A stretch of 64,000 bases of DNA from Amphibacillus sp052055485 (GCF_052055485.1 NZ_CP197171.1:3472001-3536000), one strand, 5' to 3'; shown: positions 28,026 through 37,088, numbered from the stretch's first letter. Numbers and translations: made by a program. Notes: generated by a model not told the origin, from the sequence alone.

Positions 28026-28903
28026 CAGTCTTCTTCCTCACTTTCATCGATATCAGTACTTGTTGTCATGTCCCGATCAACAACAATAACGTGTCGCAAA
28101 TCATTCATATTAGCTGAAGGTTGAACATAAGCAACTTGCGTTAAACCATATTGATCAGTTGTCACTTCTTCAATGGTGCCGATCTCTAAACCGCGTGGAA
28201 AAACACCACCCAGTCCAGATGAGAAAACATGTTCACCTTCAAGTACTTCCTCGTAATATTCAGTAAACTCTAATAGCAATTGATCCCGTTCCTCACTATA
28301 TCCTAGGATAAAACCTCGTGCATCTTCATCACTCTCAGTTAAATCTACATTAACTGCAATTCGATTAGATCGATCAAAACCATTTAATAAAAGAACGGTA
28401 GAAGTAAATTGAGAGGCTGATTGGATTTTTCCAATCATTCCTTCAGCAGTAATAACTGCCATATCCTTCTCGACACCATCTTGCTTTCCTTTATCAATGG
28501 TAACTTGCTTGAACCATTGCTCAGGACTTCTGGCAATCACAGTTGCTTGAATCGGCGTATAATCACTAATACTTTCTGTTTTATCAAGCATGTTCATCAA
28601 TTCTTCATTTTCTTTACGAAGCTCTTGTACTTCATACAATGTTTGTTGATATTGTGCTAAATTTTCTTTTAAAACCTGGTTCTCATCATACATATTTTTC
28701 ATGCTATCTATATTCGACACGATATCTGTCACGTAATTAACAGGGGTTAAAACAATCTGTTGTACCCAACCAACAGCATCTTGAAAAAACTCTTCAATTG
28801 TAGATCGTTGATCACGATCTGTTAATGAAAATCCAATTAAACCGACTAAAACGATTAGCGCTAAAAGAATCGTAAACAGCCGTTTTCTTCGAAAAAAAGA
28901 CAT
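28025..28903 (-). CDS. mreC: Rod shape-determining protein MreC
   Basis: A 292-residue protein: N-terminal membrane segment (TILLALIVLVGLIGFSL), a coiled coil (about residues 65-110, NQVLKENLAQYQQTLYEV) and the double beta-barrel MreC domain (RSPEQWFKQVTIDKGKQDGV, FSSGLGGVFPRGLEIG). An acidic C-terminal tail follows. It acts outside the membrane to link MreB filaments to wall enzymes. It lies between mreB and mreD in the standard mre operon. Confidence 0.97.
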   Translation of the reverse strand: MSFFRRKRLFTILLALIVLVGLIGFSLTDRDQRSTIEEFFQDAVGWVQQIVLTPVNYVTDIVSNIDSMKNMYDENQVLKENLAQYQQTLYEVQELRKENEELMNMLDKTESISDYTPIQATVIARSPEQWFKQVTIDKGKQDGVEKDMAVITAEGMIGKIQSASQFTSTVLLLNGFDRSNRIAVNVDLTESDEDARGFILGYSEERDQLLLEFTEYYEEVLEGEHVFSSGLGGVFPRGLEIGTIEEVTTDQYGLTQVAYVQPSANMNDLRHVIVVDRDMTTSTDIDESEEED

Positions 28904-28917
28904 CGCTAATCCTCCAA

Positions 28918-29958
28918 TTAATCCAAACTAGAACGTGACGAAATATTAGGGTATGACTTAAAGTGATCAAGATAATCAAGTGCTTTTCCTGTTCCAATTG
29001 CTACATTATCAAGTGGTTGATCAGCAATAAAAACAGGCATGTGCGTCTCATCCGAAATAACCTCATCTAAGCCATGAAGTAAAGCACCACCACCAGATAA
29101 AACAATCCCACGCTCCATCACATCAGCCGCAAGCTCTGGTGGTGTTTTTTCCAACGTATCTTTTATGGATTCAACAATTGAAGATACCGTATCAGTTAAT
29201 GCATGGGTAATCTCTTCTGATGTTATTGTGATTGTTTTTGGTAAGCCCGTTAATAAATCACGACCTCTAACATCTATTTCTGAATGATCAACTTGAGCAT
29301 TAGCTGAGCCAATATCGATCTTAATTGACTCGGCTGTTCTTTCTCCAATCATTAAACTATAATTTTTTCGAATATATTGAATGATAGCTTCATCCATATC
29401 GTCACCGGCCGTTCGAATCGACACACTGGTCACTATACCGCCTAAAGAAATAACTGCAACCTCCGTTGTTCCACCGCCAATATCAACAATTAAACTGCCA
29501 GTCGGCTCCCAGACAGGTAATCCGGCACCAATAGCTGTTGCAAAAGGTTCTGCAATCGGAAAAGCCTCCTTAGCCCCTGCTTGTTTGGTTGCATCTATAA
29601 CAGCACGTTCTTCTACCATTGTAATTCCTGATGGCACACAAACCATTATATTTGGTTTACGAGCAAATGACGAACGGCTCCTTTGAGCCAATCGAATATA
29701 ATATTTCATCATGACTGCTGTGGTATCATAATCAGCAATCACACCACCCTGCATCGGACGAATAACTGAAATATTTCCAGGTGTTCGTCCAATCATATTA
29801 CGGGCATTACTCCCCACTGCTTCAATCTCTCCAGTAGAATTGTTCTTTGCCACAACTGTGGGTTCTCTAACAATAATTCCTTTACCATTTAAATAGACCA
29901 GGGTATTTGCGGTCCCCAAATCAATTCCTAAATCTTGTCCAAAACTAAATTTTGCCAT
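28918..29958 (-). CDS. mreB: Actin-like rod shape protein MreB
   Basis: A 346-residue actin-fold protein: phosphate-1 motif DLGIDLGTANTLVY, phosphate-2 IVDIGGGTTEVAVISLGG, adenosine motif GIVLSGGGALLHGLD. The ATG at 29958 (MAKFSFGQ) has GAGAGGGCG upstream and is the family start; the frame extends upstream without support. The C-terminus is about 9 residues longer than B. subtilis MreB. It is the first gene of the mre-min run, directly after radC in the B. subtilis order. Confidence 0.97.
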   Translation of the reverse strand: MAKFSFGQDLGIDLGTANTLVYLNGKGIIVREPTVVAKNNSTGEIEAVGSNARNMIGRTPGNISVIRPMQGGVIADYDTTAVMMKYYIRLAQRSRSSFARKPNIMVCVPSGITMVEERAVIDATKQAGAKEAFPIAEPFATAIGAGLPVWEPTGSLIVDIGGGTTEVAVISLGGIVTSVSIRTAGDDMDEAIIQYIRKNYSLMIGERTAESIKIDIGSANAQVDHSEIDVRGRDLLTGLPKTITITSEEITHALTDTVSSIVESIKDTLEKTPPELAADVMERGIVLSGGGALLHGLDEVISDETHMPVFIADQPLDNVAIGTGKALDYLDHFKSYPNISSRSSLD

Positions 29959-30215
29959 GTTGATCGCCCTCTCTAACATCAAGCAAATTAAACTTGTTAG
30001 TCTTTCTATCCTTTGATTGTAAACCATTCTCAACATATATTCAAAAGTATCTCTCATACATTATATTAAAAATATATGACAAGCTAATTTTCACTATCCA
30101 TATTAGTTTAACACAATGAGAAGCACCCCACGCAAGAAATAATCTTAGCGTAAGGCGCTACTTTAAATTACTTGCTTATATAATTATACGAGAATTAGCG
30201 TAAAATAGATAGTAT

Positions 30216-33200
30216 TTATACATATCCTTTTTCCTTAAGTGAGACAAATTTATGATCACCGATAACTAAGTGATCAAGGAGCTCTATTCCTATCAATTTA
30301 CCACAGTCAGCCAATCTTTTTGTTACATGAATATCTTCTTGAGATGGTGTTGGATCGTAGGGTGGGCTATCATGATGCAGATATTCAACTAGCCTCCCTC
30401 AGAACCGTACGTACACTTTTTCAATGTATACGGCTCGCCAGTTGACTTGTTTTGCGTGACCAGATCGGATCATGTCTTTTTTAGGTAAAGGGTACCGATT
30501 GAGTTGATACTTCTTTAATTGTTTAGCGGCCTGCCCCATTGTACAATCAAATTTACGAGCAATTGTTTTTAATAGACTTAAATGAGCAAAATAAAATAAT
30601 TTTTTTAAAGATCTATAGTTATCAGCATCGACAAAATAATTAGCGATTTGAAAAAGCTCTCGCTGATATATGGAATGGATCTGTTCAATAGGTTGGTGTA
30701 TTAACGCCCCTCTTATCTTTGGTATTTGATTGTGAAAATCACCATATTGAAACATATGAGCACATTTAATCAACATATGTTGAGGTACTTCAATACAGAT
30801 TTTCTTCAGCTGCCAATCACGTTTGATTGTATAGCCTTGTAAGCACAGAGGGCGGGAGAAATGGGCGAAGTAACATTCATATTCTTTGCCAACCGAGGAA
30901 GACAATGTCTGGTAAAGCGCAATGACTTGCTGTTTAGTTGAAGCTAATCCTAAATAAAGCATATCTTGATGAATAAAAATCTTTAAATCATCATTTTTCT
31001 CTATACATTTGATAACATGTAAAACATGACATGTAAAATAAACATCTCTTGCTATTTCTTGATAACGAGTACTATCTTGTTGTTCAAGCTGATCTAGCAC
31101 CCGAGACAAAACCTGCTTAAAACATTCACCATCAATATACTTTTTTAATTGGTTAAATAATTGATACTGAGCCGTTGAGCTTTTTTTAATCGTTATTATC
31201 CAATTCACATCAGACCACTTTCTTTTTAAAAAAGAAACAGAAGCAGAGAGGGTTTGTTTCTTATAATTATCCATATTTTCATCGATAAAAAGTTTTTTTA
31301 CAAAAAGCAAACATGCCTCGATTAATTTTTTTGATTGTAGCCCTGTTAATTGGGATAAATCCATTGATTGCCTGAATATTTGCTTAAATTGCTGATAATC
31401 ACTTTCATCCTGTCTACCAATACCCATTTGTTGATCAAAAACCTTAGCCCAAAATTCTCCTTGATAAAAAAGCTTATCGCAGTCCTTAATCTGACGATTT
31501 GCCTTGATCCGATCACGCATAACTACTAATTGATTAAAAGGTTTATTTGTCACATTCATGACACCTCAATCTATTTTCTATTCGTCAACCTGTCCCCCTT
31601 TCCCATGCTAAACAAATTACTGCAAACGTTGAGTCATATGGGGACTCCGTTACCTTATCGTACACTATACGACTTAGGTAATCCCTATCTTACAGCTAAT
31701 AGAAGATTCGCAATGGTTAGGCACCCCGTTTGACTGTTTCCTTTTTTTAAGGATTGTTGAATAAGCCTTATTATAAAAGCTACCTGACGTGTAACCTTTA
31801 TCTTACTCAGCACATTTTGTAGTATGTGACTCACCCCAAAACATTAGTCTAGAGTTCAAGCAGTTTAGCTTTTACCATACATTACTTGACCTTTTCACAT
31901 CATGCGATTGTCCTTCGATTGCGTTTCCGCTAGAAGTCAGATGCTGGTCATAGAACAAGATAAGGAGTTCTAGATCAATTATCGATCACTTCTATTAACC
32001 ACAGTATAGGCGCACGCCAGAAGATAGCAATAGGTAAGACTTTGAAGTTATCGCCATCTTTTCCCCTGCTCCATACCGTGCATGCAACTTTCATCGCACA
32101 CGGCATTCCATCGTTTGCCTCTTATTTCATTTACTTGAATCTTACACATCTCATTCAAATCCCTATTTTAATTCATTATTTGTGATCTTTACTTTTAGCA
32201 TGAAGGTTATCGAAACTTTCAGTCATACCCATAGTACTTGGCATTGTGTAATTGTGTAATCTTATATTTTCCATTCTAGGGATTTTCTTAAGATTTTCAT
32301 TCAAGGTCTATCACACTTCAATCTTGACTCATGACCTTTTTAGTCATACTAGACTCCTTGAGATAAGTAAACTGAAATAGTTTAGACGAAACGACTTGAG
32401 GCTATTGTTCCATTTCCATTACAGAAACTTCATTACTCCTGCCTCTACTCTCACTATCATAAAAGGAAGTTATATATGCATTCTTTTCCTCCCTAACATT
32501 TCATCAAGTGTGTACTCTCTATGTTGATAGCTTTCCACGTTCCCTTAACCTTATCAATACTTAACTTAGGTGCTAGCTCTTGCCTGACGTCCTCTCTATC
32601 GCCTGTAACGATACATGGGGTTTTCAAAATCACCACAAGTACTCGCCCACGGAACGCACTTGAATTTCTATCAAGTCTATTATTTCTATATAGTCACACT
32701 TACAGACAGTTCGTTCGCTAGTTCGTCAGTGTTTCACCACATTCTCACCCTATTAAGCTTTAACGACTCCCGGCCTATCAGTTGCACCAACTACCTCTAG
32801 TTAACTTTCGGTTATCAATTATATTGACACTACGGCAACATTCAGCCGACTTCACCGAGCTTCACACACTATTCTTATACACATTCGAATAACGCATGTC
32901 GGAGTATCAGAGTAGGCATTTCAAGGCGTTACTCTATCATTTTACCTATCAGGTTAAGAGTTCATCACTCTCTTACTTGTCAAATTGACGTTCGGACAAC
33001 ATGCATAACTTTTTCAGTTATGAACGTGTCGCACGGTGATTGTGCACACAAATAATTGAAGCAGCTGAGCGTTTGACAGCCTCGCGAAACACCTCGCGAG
33101 GGTGAACGATGCTAGAATTTAGGCTACCAATAAAAAGCGTTTGCCGATGAATGATCTGATTCTTTGTGTTCAGGAAGAGGCAAATGAAATTCTCTTGTTT

Positions 33201-33575
33201 CTGTAAACGCAAGTCTTCCATCACGAAATCTGCGCCGTCCTGTGGAGAACGAATCACATATCGCTCTGGCATCTTAAAACGATTGATCCGATTACCTAGC
33301 TCAATAGCTGCTAATATACCCACTGCCTTTACCATCCCAATCCCTTTGATTGTAACCAGCTCTTCTAAAGTTGCTTCACGTAACAATTCAACACCTTCAA
33401 AATGGGAATAGATTCTACTAGCTAGCTCTTGTACACTCTCCTTTCTCGTTCCACTCCCTATTAAAATAGCGATTAATTCTTGATTTGATAAATGCGAAGC
33501 ACCAAATTCAACTAGTCGTTCTCTGGGACGATCCTGCTTCGGGATATCCTTCATTTTTACATGAAGTTTAGGCAT
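30216..33575 (-). CDS. radC: RadC (JAB/MPN domain), split by two group II introns
   Basis: Three exons on the minus strand: 33575-33035 (180 codons plus one base), 32023-32016 (8 nt) and 30356-30216 (46 codons plus stop). Joining them gives a 229-residue protein, against 231 in B. subtilis. It starts MPKLHVKMKDIPKQDRPRER and has the helix-hairpin-helix VTIKGIGMVKAVGILAAIELG. The JAB metal motif CVHNHPSGDPTPSQED is restored exactly across both junctions. Without splicing, the first exon runs only into intron sequence and ends as a truncated 185-residue product. RadC is a conserved protein of uncertain role in recombination. Order spoIIB-radC-mreB is conserved except that maf is missing. Confidence 0.93.
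30357..32015 (-). mobile_element. Group II intron B in radC (encodes a maturase-like protein)
   Basis: The 5' border on the minus strand is GTGCGCC at 32015; the 3' end is CCCTAC at 30357 (AY ending). Domain V is at 30436-30402: GAGCCGTA pairs with TACGGTTC, with a two-base bulge and a GAAA-type loop; the catalytic AGC is intact. Domain VI follows as a stem GGGAGGCTA/TAGCCCACCC ending three bases before the splice site. A possible EBS1 (GTCAGG, 31788-31783) can pair with TCTGGC, the end of the 8-nt exon, with two G-T wobbles. Length is 1659 nt. Confidence 0.9.
30399..31559 (-). CDS. Group II intron-encoded protein, maturase domain with degenerate reverse transcriptase
   Basis: A 386-residue protein. 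Residues around 5-45 (NQLVVMRDRIKANRQIKDCD, then LFYQGEFWAKVF) resemble the start of intron-encoded proteins. DVNWIITIKKSSTAQYQLFN stands where the RT motif normally reads EGDIKGFFD, so the aspartates are gone. IFIHQDMLYLGLASTKQQ stands where YADDFLIG is expected. The maturase X domain is well kept (RELFQIANYFVDADNYRSL, LLKTIARKFDCTMGQ). No endonuclease domain. The last 12 codons run through domain V and stop right after it. It probably aids splicing but cannot reverse transcribe. The ribosome-binding site is GAGGTG. Confidence 0.82.
   Translation of the reverse strand: MNVTNKPFNQLVVMRDRIKANRQIKDCDKLFYQGEFWAKVFDQQMGIGRQDESDYQQFKQIFRQSMDLSQLTGLQSKKLIEACLLFVKKLFIDENMDNYKKQTLSASVSFLKRKWSDVNWIITIKKSSTAQYQLFNQLKKYIDGECFKQVLSRVLDQLEQQDSTRYQEIARDVYFTCHVLHVIKCIEKNDDLKIFIHQDMLYLGLASTKQQVIALYQTLSSSVGKEYECYFAHFSRPLCLQGYTIKRDWQLKKICIEVPQHMLIKCAHMFQYGDFHNQIPKIRGALIHQPIEQIHSIYQRELFQIANYFVDADNYRSLKKLFYFAHLSLLKTIARKFDCTMGQAAKQLKKYQLNRYPLPKKDMIRSGHAKQVNWRAVYIEKVYVRF
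32016..32023 (-). other. radC: 8-nt radC exon between the two introns
   Basis: On the minus strand the bases CTTCTGGC complete the codons for Pro-Ser-Gly: CAC C from exon 1, then CT TCT GGC, then GAT from the last exon. It lies directly between the AT end of intron A and the GTGCG start of intron B. Confidence 0.88.
32024..33034 (-). mobile_element. Group II intron A in radC (no ORF)
   Basis: The 5' border is GTGCGAC at 33034 and the 3' end is TTGCTAT at 32024. Domain V is at 32106-32073, the canonical 34 nt, with lower stem ATGCCGTG/CACGGTAT, a two-base bulge and a GAAA loop. The base at the first triad position is T (TGC) in place of the usual A or C. Domain VI follows (ATGGCGATA paired with TATTGCTAT). 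EBS1 GGTGATT at 32634-32628 is fully complementary to the last seven exon bases AATCACC (33041-33035). Length 1011 nt; no protein of note inside, so splicing would need help in trans. Confidence 0.9.
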
Positions 33576-33679
33576 GATGAACCTCCTTTCTTACTTGATT
33601 AATTCCTATTGTAAACACATATTTCAAATCAACAAGTTCGTCATTTTTCAAAAAAGATACTTAATATTAGTTGAATAAA

Positions 33680-33736
33680 TTAATAAAACAGTTAAATTGC
33701 TAAATGTATCGATTAGCAACTAACTGTTTATTAATT
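33680..33736 (-). terminator. Terminator after spoIIB
   Basis: AAACAGTTAGTTGCTAA pairs with TTAGCAATTTAACTGTTT, followed by TTATTAATTT on the minus strand. Confidence 0.75.
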
Positions 33737-33803
33737 TATCCTAATTTAGCTCGAGTTTGATCTACTAACTGTCACTGAGAAAATCATCTTATTAATTAAA
33801 GGT

Positions 33804-34637
33804 TTAATTTGTTAGGTGGTGATAATGGTTCCACAGATCAAGTAAATAAAAAGGAAGTTGTTCGTCGTTCAATTGTCGTAATGTAGATTCAACGTCTTGA
33901 TAAAATTGTTGGGTGTGATCTGATAAATCGGTTTGATCAATATTCAACCAATTGTTCCAGGCTTGTTCAACTTCATCTGTGTAACCAGAAAATGATTGTT
34001 GCCATAAGTCTTGAAATTCATTTAACCATTCTTCTTCACCAGCTAAATTTGCCGCCCCCTCATTTGATTGCCATTCACGTGCATAAACCTCTAAACCACT
34101 TTCAGCTAACTGTTCACCCGCTTGTTTCGCTTCTCCCTCCGATTGATAAGCTGCCAAAAAGACCCGATAGTCTGTCTCGGTTTCCCAAACGATTGAAGGA
34201 TGACCTTGTGTAACAAGCGTTTCACGAGTTAATTCAGCTTGTTCCAGTGACTCAAAAACTCCAGCTTGAATCACATAGCCAGATAAAGCGTTTAATTCAA
34301 TCTTTTGATTATCTTCTGTTGCTGCTGCGTCTGATGATGAATCTTCCGCAGTCGTATTTTTGTTGGGTTGTTCTGTGACAGGTACATCCTCATCATGAGA
34401 GAAAATAAATAATAGTAGCAAGCCAAAACTTGTCCCAATTAGAACGGCAGACAAAGCTGTTAAAACAATCCGGATCCAGCTTCGCTTTTTATCTCGATCA
34501 TGTTTAGAAGAGTTTTCACCATATTTGTAAGGTTCCAATTCTGTCAAACTTGCCGCACTTTCCTGAAACGTATCACTCTGAACAGATGGCCCCTTATCAT
34601 CTGACAGTTTATAAGTTACTTGGTATTTTGATTCCAA
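33804..34637 (-). CDS. spoIIB: SpoIIB-like SPOR-domain sporulation protein
   Basis: A 277-residue protein: a polar cytoplasmic N-terminus, one membrane segment (IVLTALSAVLIGTSFGLLLL), an acidic linker and a SPOR domain (YVIQAGVFESLEQAELTRET through YRVFLAAY) that binds denuded glycan at the septum. The TTG at 34637 is preferred because AGGAG lies 8 nt upstream; a GTG three codons earlier is too close. SpoIIB helps septal wall removal before engulfment. Position between the pilus/folC side and radC matches B. subtilis, but maf is missing. Confidence 0.85.
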   Translation of the reverse strand: MESKYQVTYKLSDDKGPSVQSDTFQESAASLTELEPYKYGENSSKHDRDKKRSWIRIVLTALSAVLIGTSFGLLLLFIFSHDEDVPVTEQPNKNTTAEDSSSDAAATEDNQKIELNALSGYVIQAGVFESLEQAELTRETLVTQGHPSIVWETETDYRVFLAAYQSEGEAKQAGEQLAESGLEVYAREWQSNEGAANLAGEEEWLNEFQDLWQQSFSGYTDEVEQAWNNWLNIDQTDLSDHTQQFYQDVESTLRQLNDEQLPFYLLDLWNHYHHLTN

Positions 34638-34646
34638 TTTCTTCAC

Positions 34647-35000
34647 TCCTATCTGTTCTGTTCATTTAACCCTATCATGAAAAAGATAAAAAAAAAGACG
34701 ACCCTTGTCAGATCGTTTATAAAACCATTCTTGCTATTTTGAGTATTGTCTACAGGGTTTAACAGATTTCTCATATGTTCTTAAGCATCATAGTCTGAAA
34801 AACTTATTTTTTGGAAAAAAACAGCTTTACATTAAGTCTTTAAAGCAAAAATGCTATCAGTCCTAAGTTATTCTTAATAAAATCGATTGTTATCTTATTC
34901 TTTCCTGCTTATTGAAGTATTCCTACCCATTGCAGTACTCCCATTGTTTACTAAACTTGAACTCACACACTTGATGGAACCTTTTTGTAAGTAACTTAAA
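34647..35000. other. Gene-free stretch upstream of spoIIB
   Basis: AT-rich, with no gene. It presumably holds the spoIIB promoter. No repeat copy recognised. Confidence 0.4.
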
Positions 35001-35034
35001 TAAAAAAAAGAGGTACAGAATCTCTGCACCTCTT
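35001..35034 (-). terminator. Terminator of the 109-aa hypothetical gene
   Basis: AAGAGGTGCAGAGATTC and TGTACCTCTT form the stem, followed by eight T on the minus strand. Confidence 0.85.
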
Positions 35035-35073
35035 ATATCTTAATTTTTTTATAGGCAATAAGTAGCTTTATAC

Positions 35074-35403
35074 TTATCGTTGATATAAATGACCGTTTAG
35101 ATCAACGAATCCTAATCTATATGCTTTTTCTATATAACTCATTGTTTTTGACTCCATGTCATGATTATTATGGTTTTTTATTTGATGTTTACTATGGTCC
35201 TTTACCCATTGGTCTACCTCTCTTGACAAAGATTCGTTAACAGTTTCCTCTCGTTCAAGAACTTCTTGGAAATCTTTAAAGCTAACCTTATTGTTACTAT
35301 AACCTGTATTATTCCCCATTCGCTCTTTTACATTGGCAACAACGGTTAATCTAGTATATGCTTGAAAAGAGCTTAGCTGATCTGAACTAAAATTTTTAAT
35401 CAT
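35074..35403 (-). CDS. Hypothetical 109-aa soluble protein
   Basis: I do not recognise this protein. It is hydrophilic, with many asparagine, histidine and charged residues, no membrane segment and no signal peptide. It ends GFVDLNGHLYQR. The ATG is preceded by GGAGGG at about 12 nt, and a strong terminator follows, so it looks like a real single gene. It lies in an accessory-looking stretch between spoIIB and an IS3 element. Confidence 0.6.
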   Translation of the reverse strand: MIKNFSSDQLSSFQAYTRLTVVANVKERMGNNTGYSNNKVSFKDFQEVLEREETVNESLSREVDQWVKDHSKHQIKNHNNHDMESKTMSYIEKAYRLGFVDLNGHLYQR

Positions 35404-36309
35404 TTATATCAATTCCCTCCAAATTATTACTGATATGTTAAATAAGTAAGAGCGATTTTTGGGTTTTCATAGTTTGTCTTCCAGTCGAGATTAAGATTTC
35501 GAGTTACTGAAAGTGTTACATTGATTGGTCTATGAATATCTCTTGTAAAAAGGCTTACTATCCAACAGCTTCATTTTCAAAGTAATCTAATGATATAAGC
35601 TTTATAATAAAACGAAACTTCAATCAGTGAGAGTTAGACCTACAGGATGTAGGTCATGCAGATATTTCCGATGGGACGAGTAACTGCAACCCCAGATGTT
35701 GCCACAAATGTTTTCGGTGGGACGAGTAATCGCGGTCCCAGGATGTGCCGATTTTAATCTGCGTTCCCTTTTCCCCCACTGATTGGATCTGGTGTTTTTG
35801 TCAGTCAGCCAGTTACACTGCGATAAATAGCCAATACCACTTCACTTCCACTAACAGTATATCCAATACCCACAAATTCCAGCTCAGGATAAAACCGTTG
35901 ATAGCCATCACCATCTGAGGTAATTATGACAACATTTTTTGATAAATCTCTTTTACATCTAAATATAAGGCTAGCATAGAATAGTTGGTATTTACAGTTA
36001 AATAATTCGACAATTTTTGAACATTTAATATTTATCGATATTTAAGATTTCAACACGCACTTGGTATAATGTGTGAGTGCGCCCCTTTCCATGGATATAT
36101 TATTTAACATTCCCTTCAAATTCCGGTAATACTCCATGAAAAACTATACTTTTTGTTACAAAGGTGTTTACACTGCAAGACTAAAACTATTTCAGCACCA
36201 GCTGAAACAAGACCTTTCTAAAACTAAAAAATGAGATGCTACAAATTACAATATTCCTACCACTCACTTTTTTATCAGGAGTGTAACATATACCCCCTGT
36301 TTTCACAGA
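35404..36309. repeat. Non-coding stretch with a dispersed repeat copy at 35607-35792
   Basis: The repeat opens CGAAACTTCAATCAGTGAG, carries GATGGGACGAGTAACTGCA and a GGGACGAGTAAT ... CGGTCCC hairpin module, and ends CCCCCACTGATTGG, complementary to its opening, so the whole copy can fold back. The rest (35793-36309) shows no gene. Confidence 0.7.
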
Positions 36310-36471
36310 CTATTCTTGATTTTTTGCCATTGTTTTAATAAAAGGTATTGACATTATAATAATTAATACAAATACACCATACAACGTAACATTTAAATCA
36401 AATATTTCTTTTAAAACAGTTAAAATAATAAATAATACAATTGGTATCATATAAATCATAATTTTTTTCAA
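36310..36471 (-). CDS. Hypothetical small membrane protein
   Basis: Two hydrophobic segments fill most of a 53-residue protein (TTG start at 36471, with AAAGGAG 10 nt upstream), ending FIKTMAKNQE. The frame extends upstream to an ATG at 36552 (80 residues, three segments) without a clear ribosome-binding site. The start is therefore uncertain. No family recognised. Confidence 0.45.
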   Translation of the reverse strand: MKKIMIYMIPIVLFIILTVLKEIFDLNVTLYGVFVLIIIMSIPFIKTMAKNQE

Positions 36472-36596
36472 AATATAAATGACTCCTTTGATTTTTATTA
36501 TGCATACCAATAGACTAATGAAGCCTAACTCAATCATTAATCTATTTTTCATAGTGAATCTACTTTTGTCTTAAATATAAATTAACTAGCACACTT

Positions 36597-37088
36597 TTAG
36601 TTGTAAAGATCGATTAGATAATGGTAGATGTCATTAGGATCACTTAATACAGTTAAAAACACATGTTCTTCAGTATCACTTGTTTGTCTAGCAATTATAT
36701 AATCTTCGCCTATATGGTATCTGTGAAAATTTCCGCTTTTAAAATACAGATACATTTCATATTCATTTTCTTCATCTCTAGAGAATCTTCCACCCTCATA
36801 AACACGAACATTGCTATTTAACAGAGAGTATATGTCATCTTCATCATCAATAATAAATTCTCTATCATCTTCCACGTTTACTATTTGTCCATTTTCAATC
36901 CATTCAGTTTTTTGAATGGTTATTTGTTTAATTTCTTCATAACTCTCTGTCCCTGTTCGTTCTATAATAAATTCAGAAAAATCCTTTGGCAAAGAGAAGG
37001 AAATATTATAATAAACGATAATAATTAGGATTATAATTATTGAAAAAATTATTATTTTAGTCCTCTTGCCCCTTTCAAATATTTTCAT
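36597..37088 (-). CDS. Hypothetical membrane-anchored protein
   Basis: A 163-residue protein: short basic N-terminus MKIFERGKRTK, one membrane segment rich in isoleucine, then an extracytoplasmic acidic domain (ERTGTESYEEIKQITIQKTE, EYEMYLYFKSGNFHRYHIGE). The ATG at 37088 has GGTGG upstream. No family recognised; the topology fits an exported surface or regulatory protein. The AT-rich codon use and position next to an IS element suggest an accessory gene. Confidence 0.55.
   Translation of the reverse strand: MKIFERGKRTKIIIFSIIIILIIIVYYNISFSLPKDFSEFIIERTGTESYEEIKQITIQKTEWIENGQIVNVEDDREFIIDDEDDIYSLLNSNVRVYEGGRFSRDEENEYEMYLYFKSGNFHRYHIGEDYIIARQTSDTEEHVFLTVLSDPNDIYHYLIDLYN

Noticed and set aside
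32521..32800. Two 61-66-aa frames on the plus strand
   Set aside because: They lie antisense to the domain I region of intron A and carry no coding signals.
30357..33034. A single large group II intron of about 2.7 kb, or a nested twintron, in radC
   Set aside because: A second domain V (32106-32073) with its own domain VI precedes a second GTGCG border, and joining only the outer borders leaves out the 8 bases for Pro-Ser-Gly and breaks the frame. Intron A is complete before intron B begins, so B is next to A, not inside it.
33018..33575. A truncated 185-aa RadC as the real product
   Set aside because: Its last five residues come from intron A sequence, and the missing C-terminal part with a perfect continuation lies at 30356-30216.
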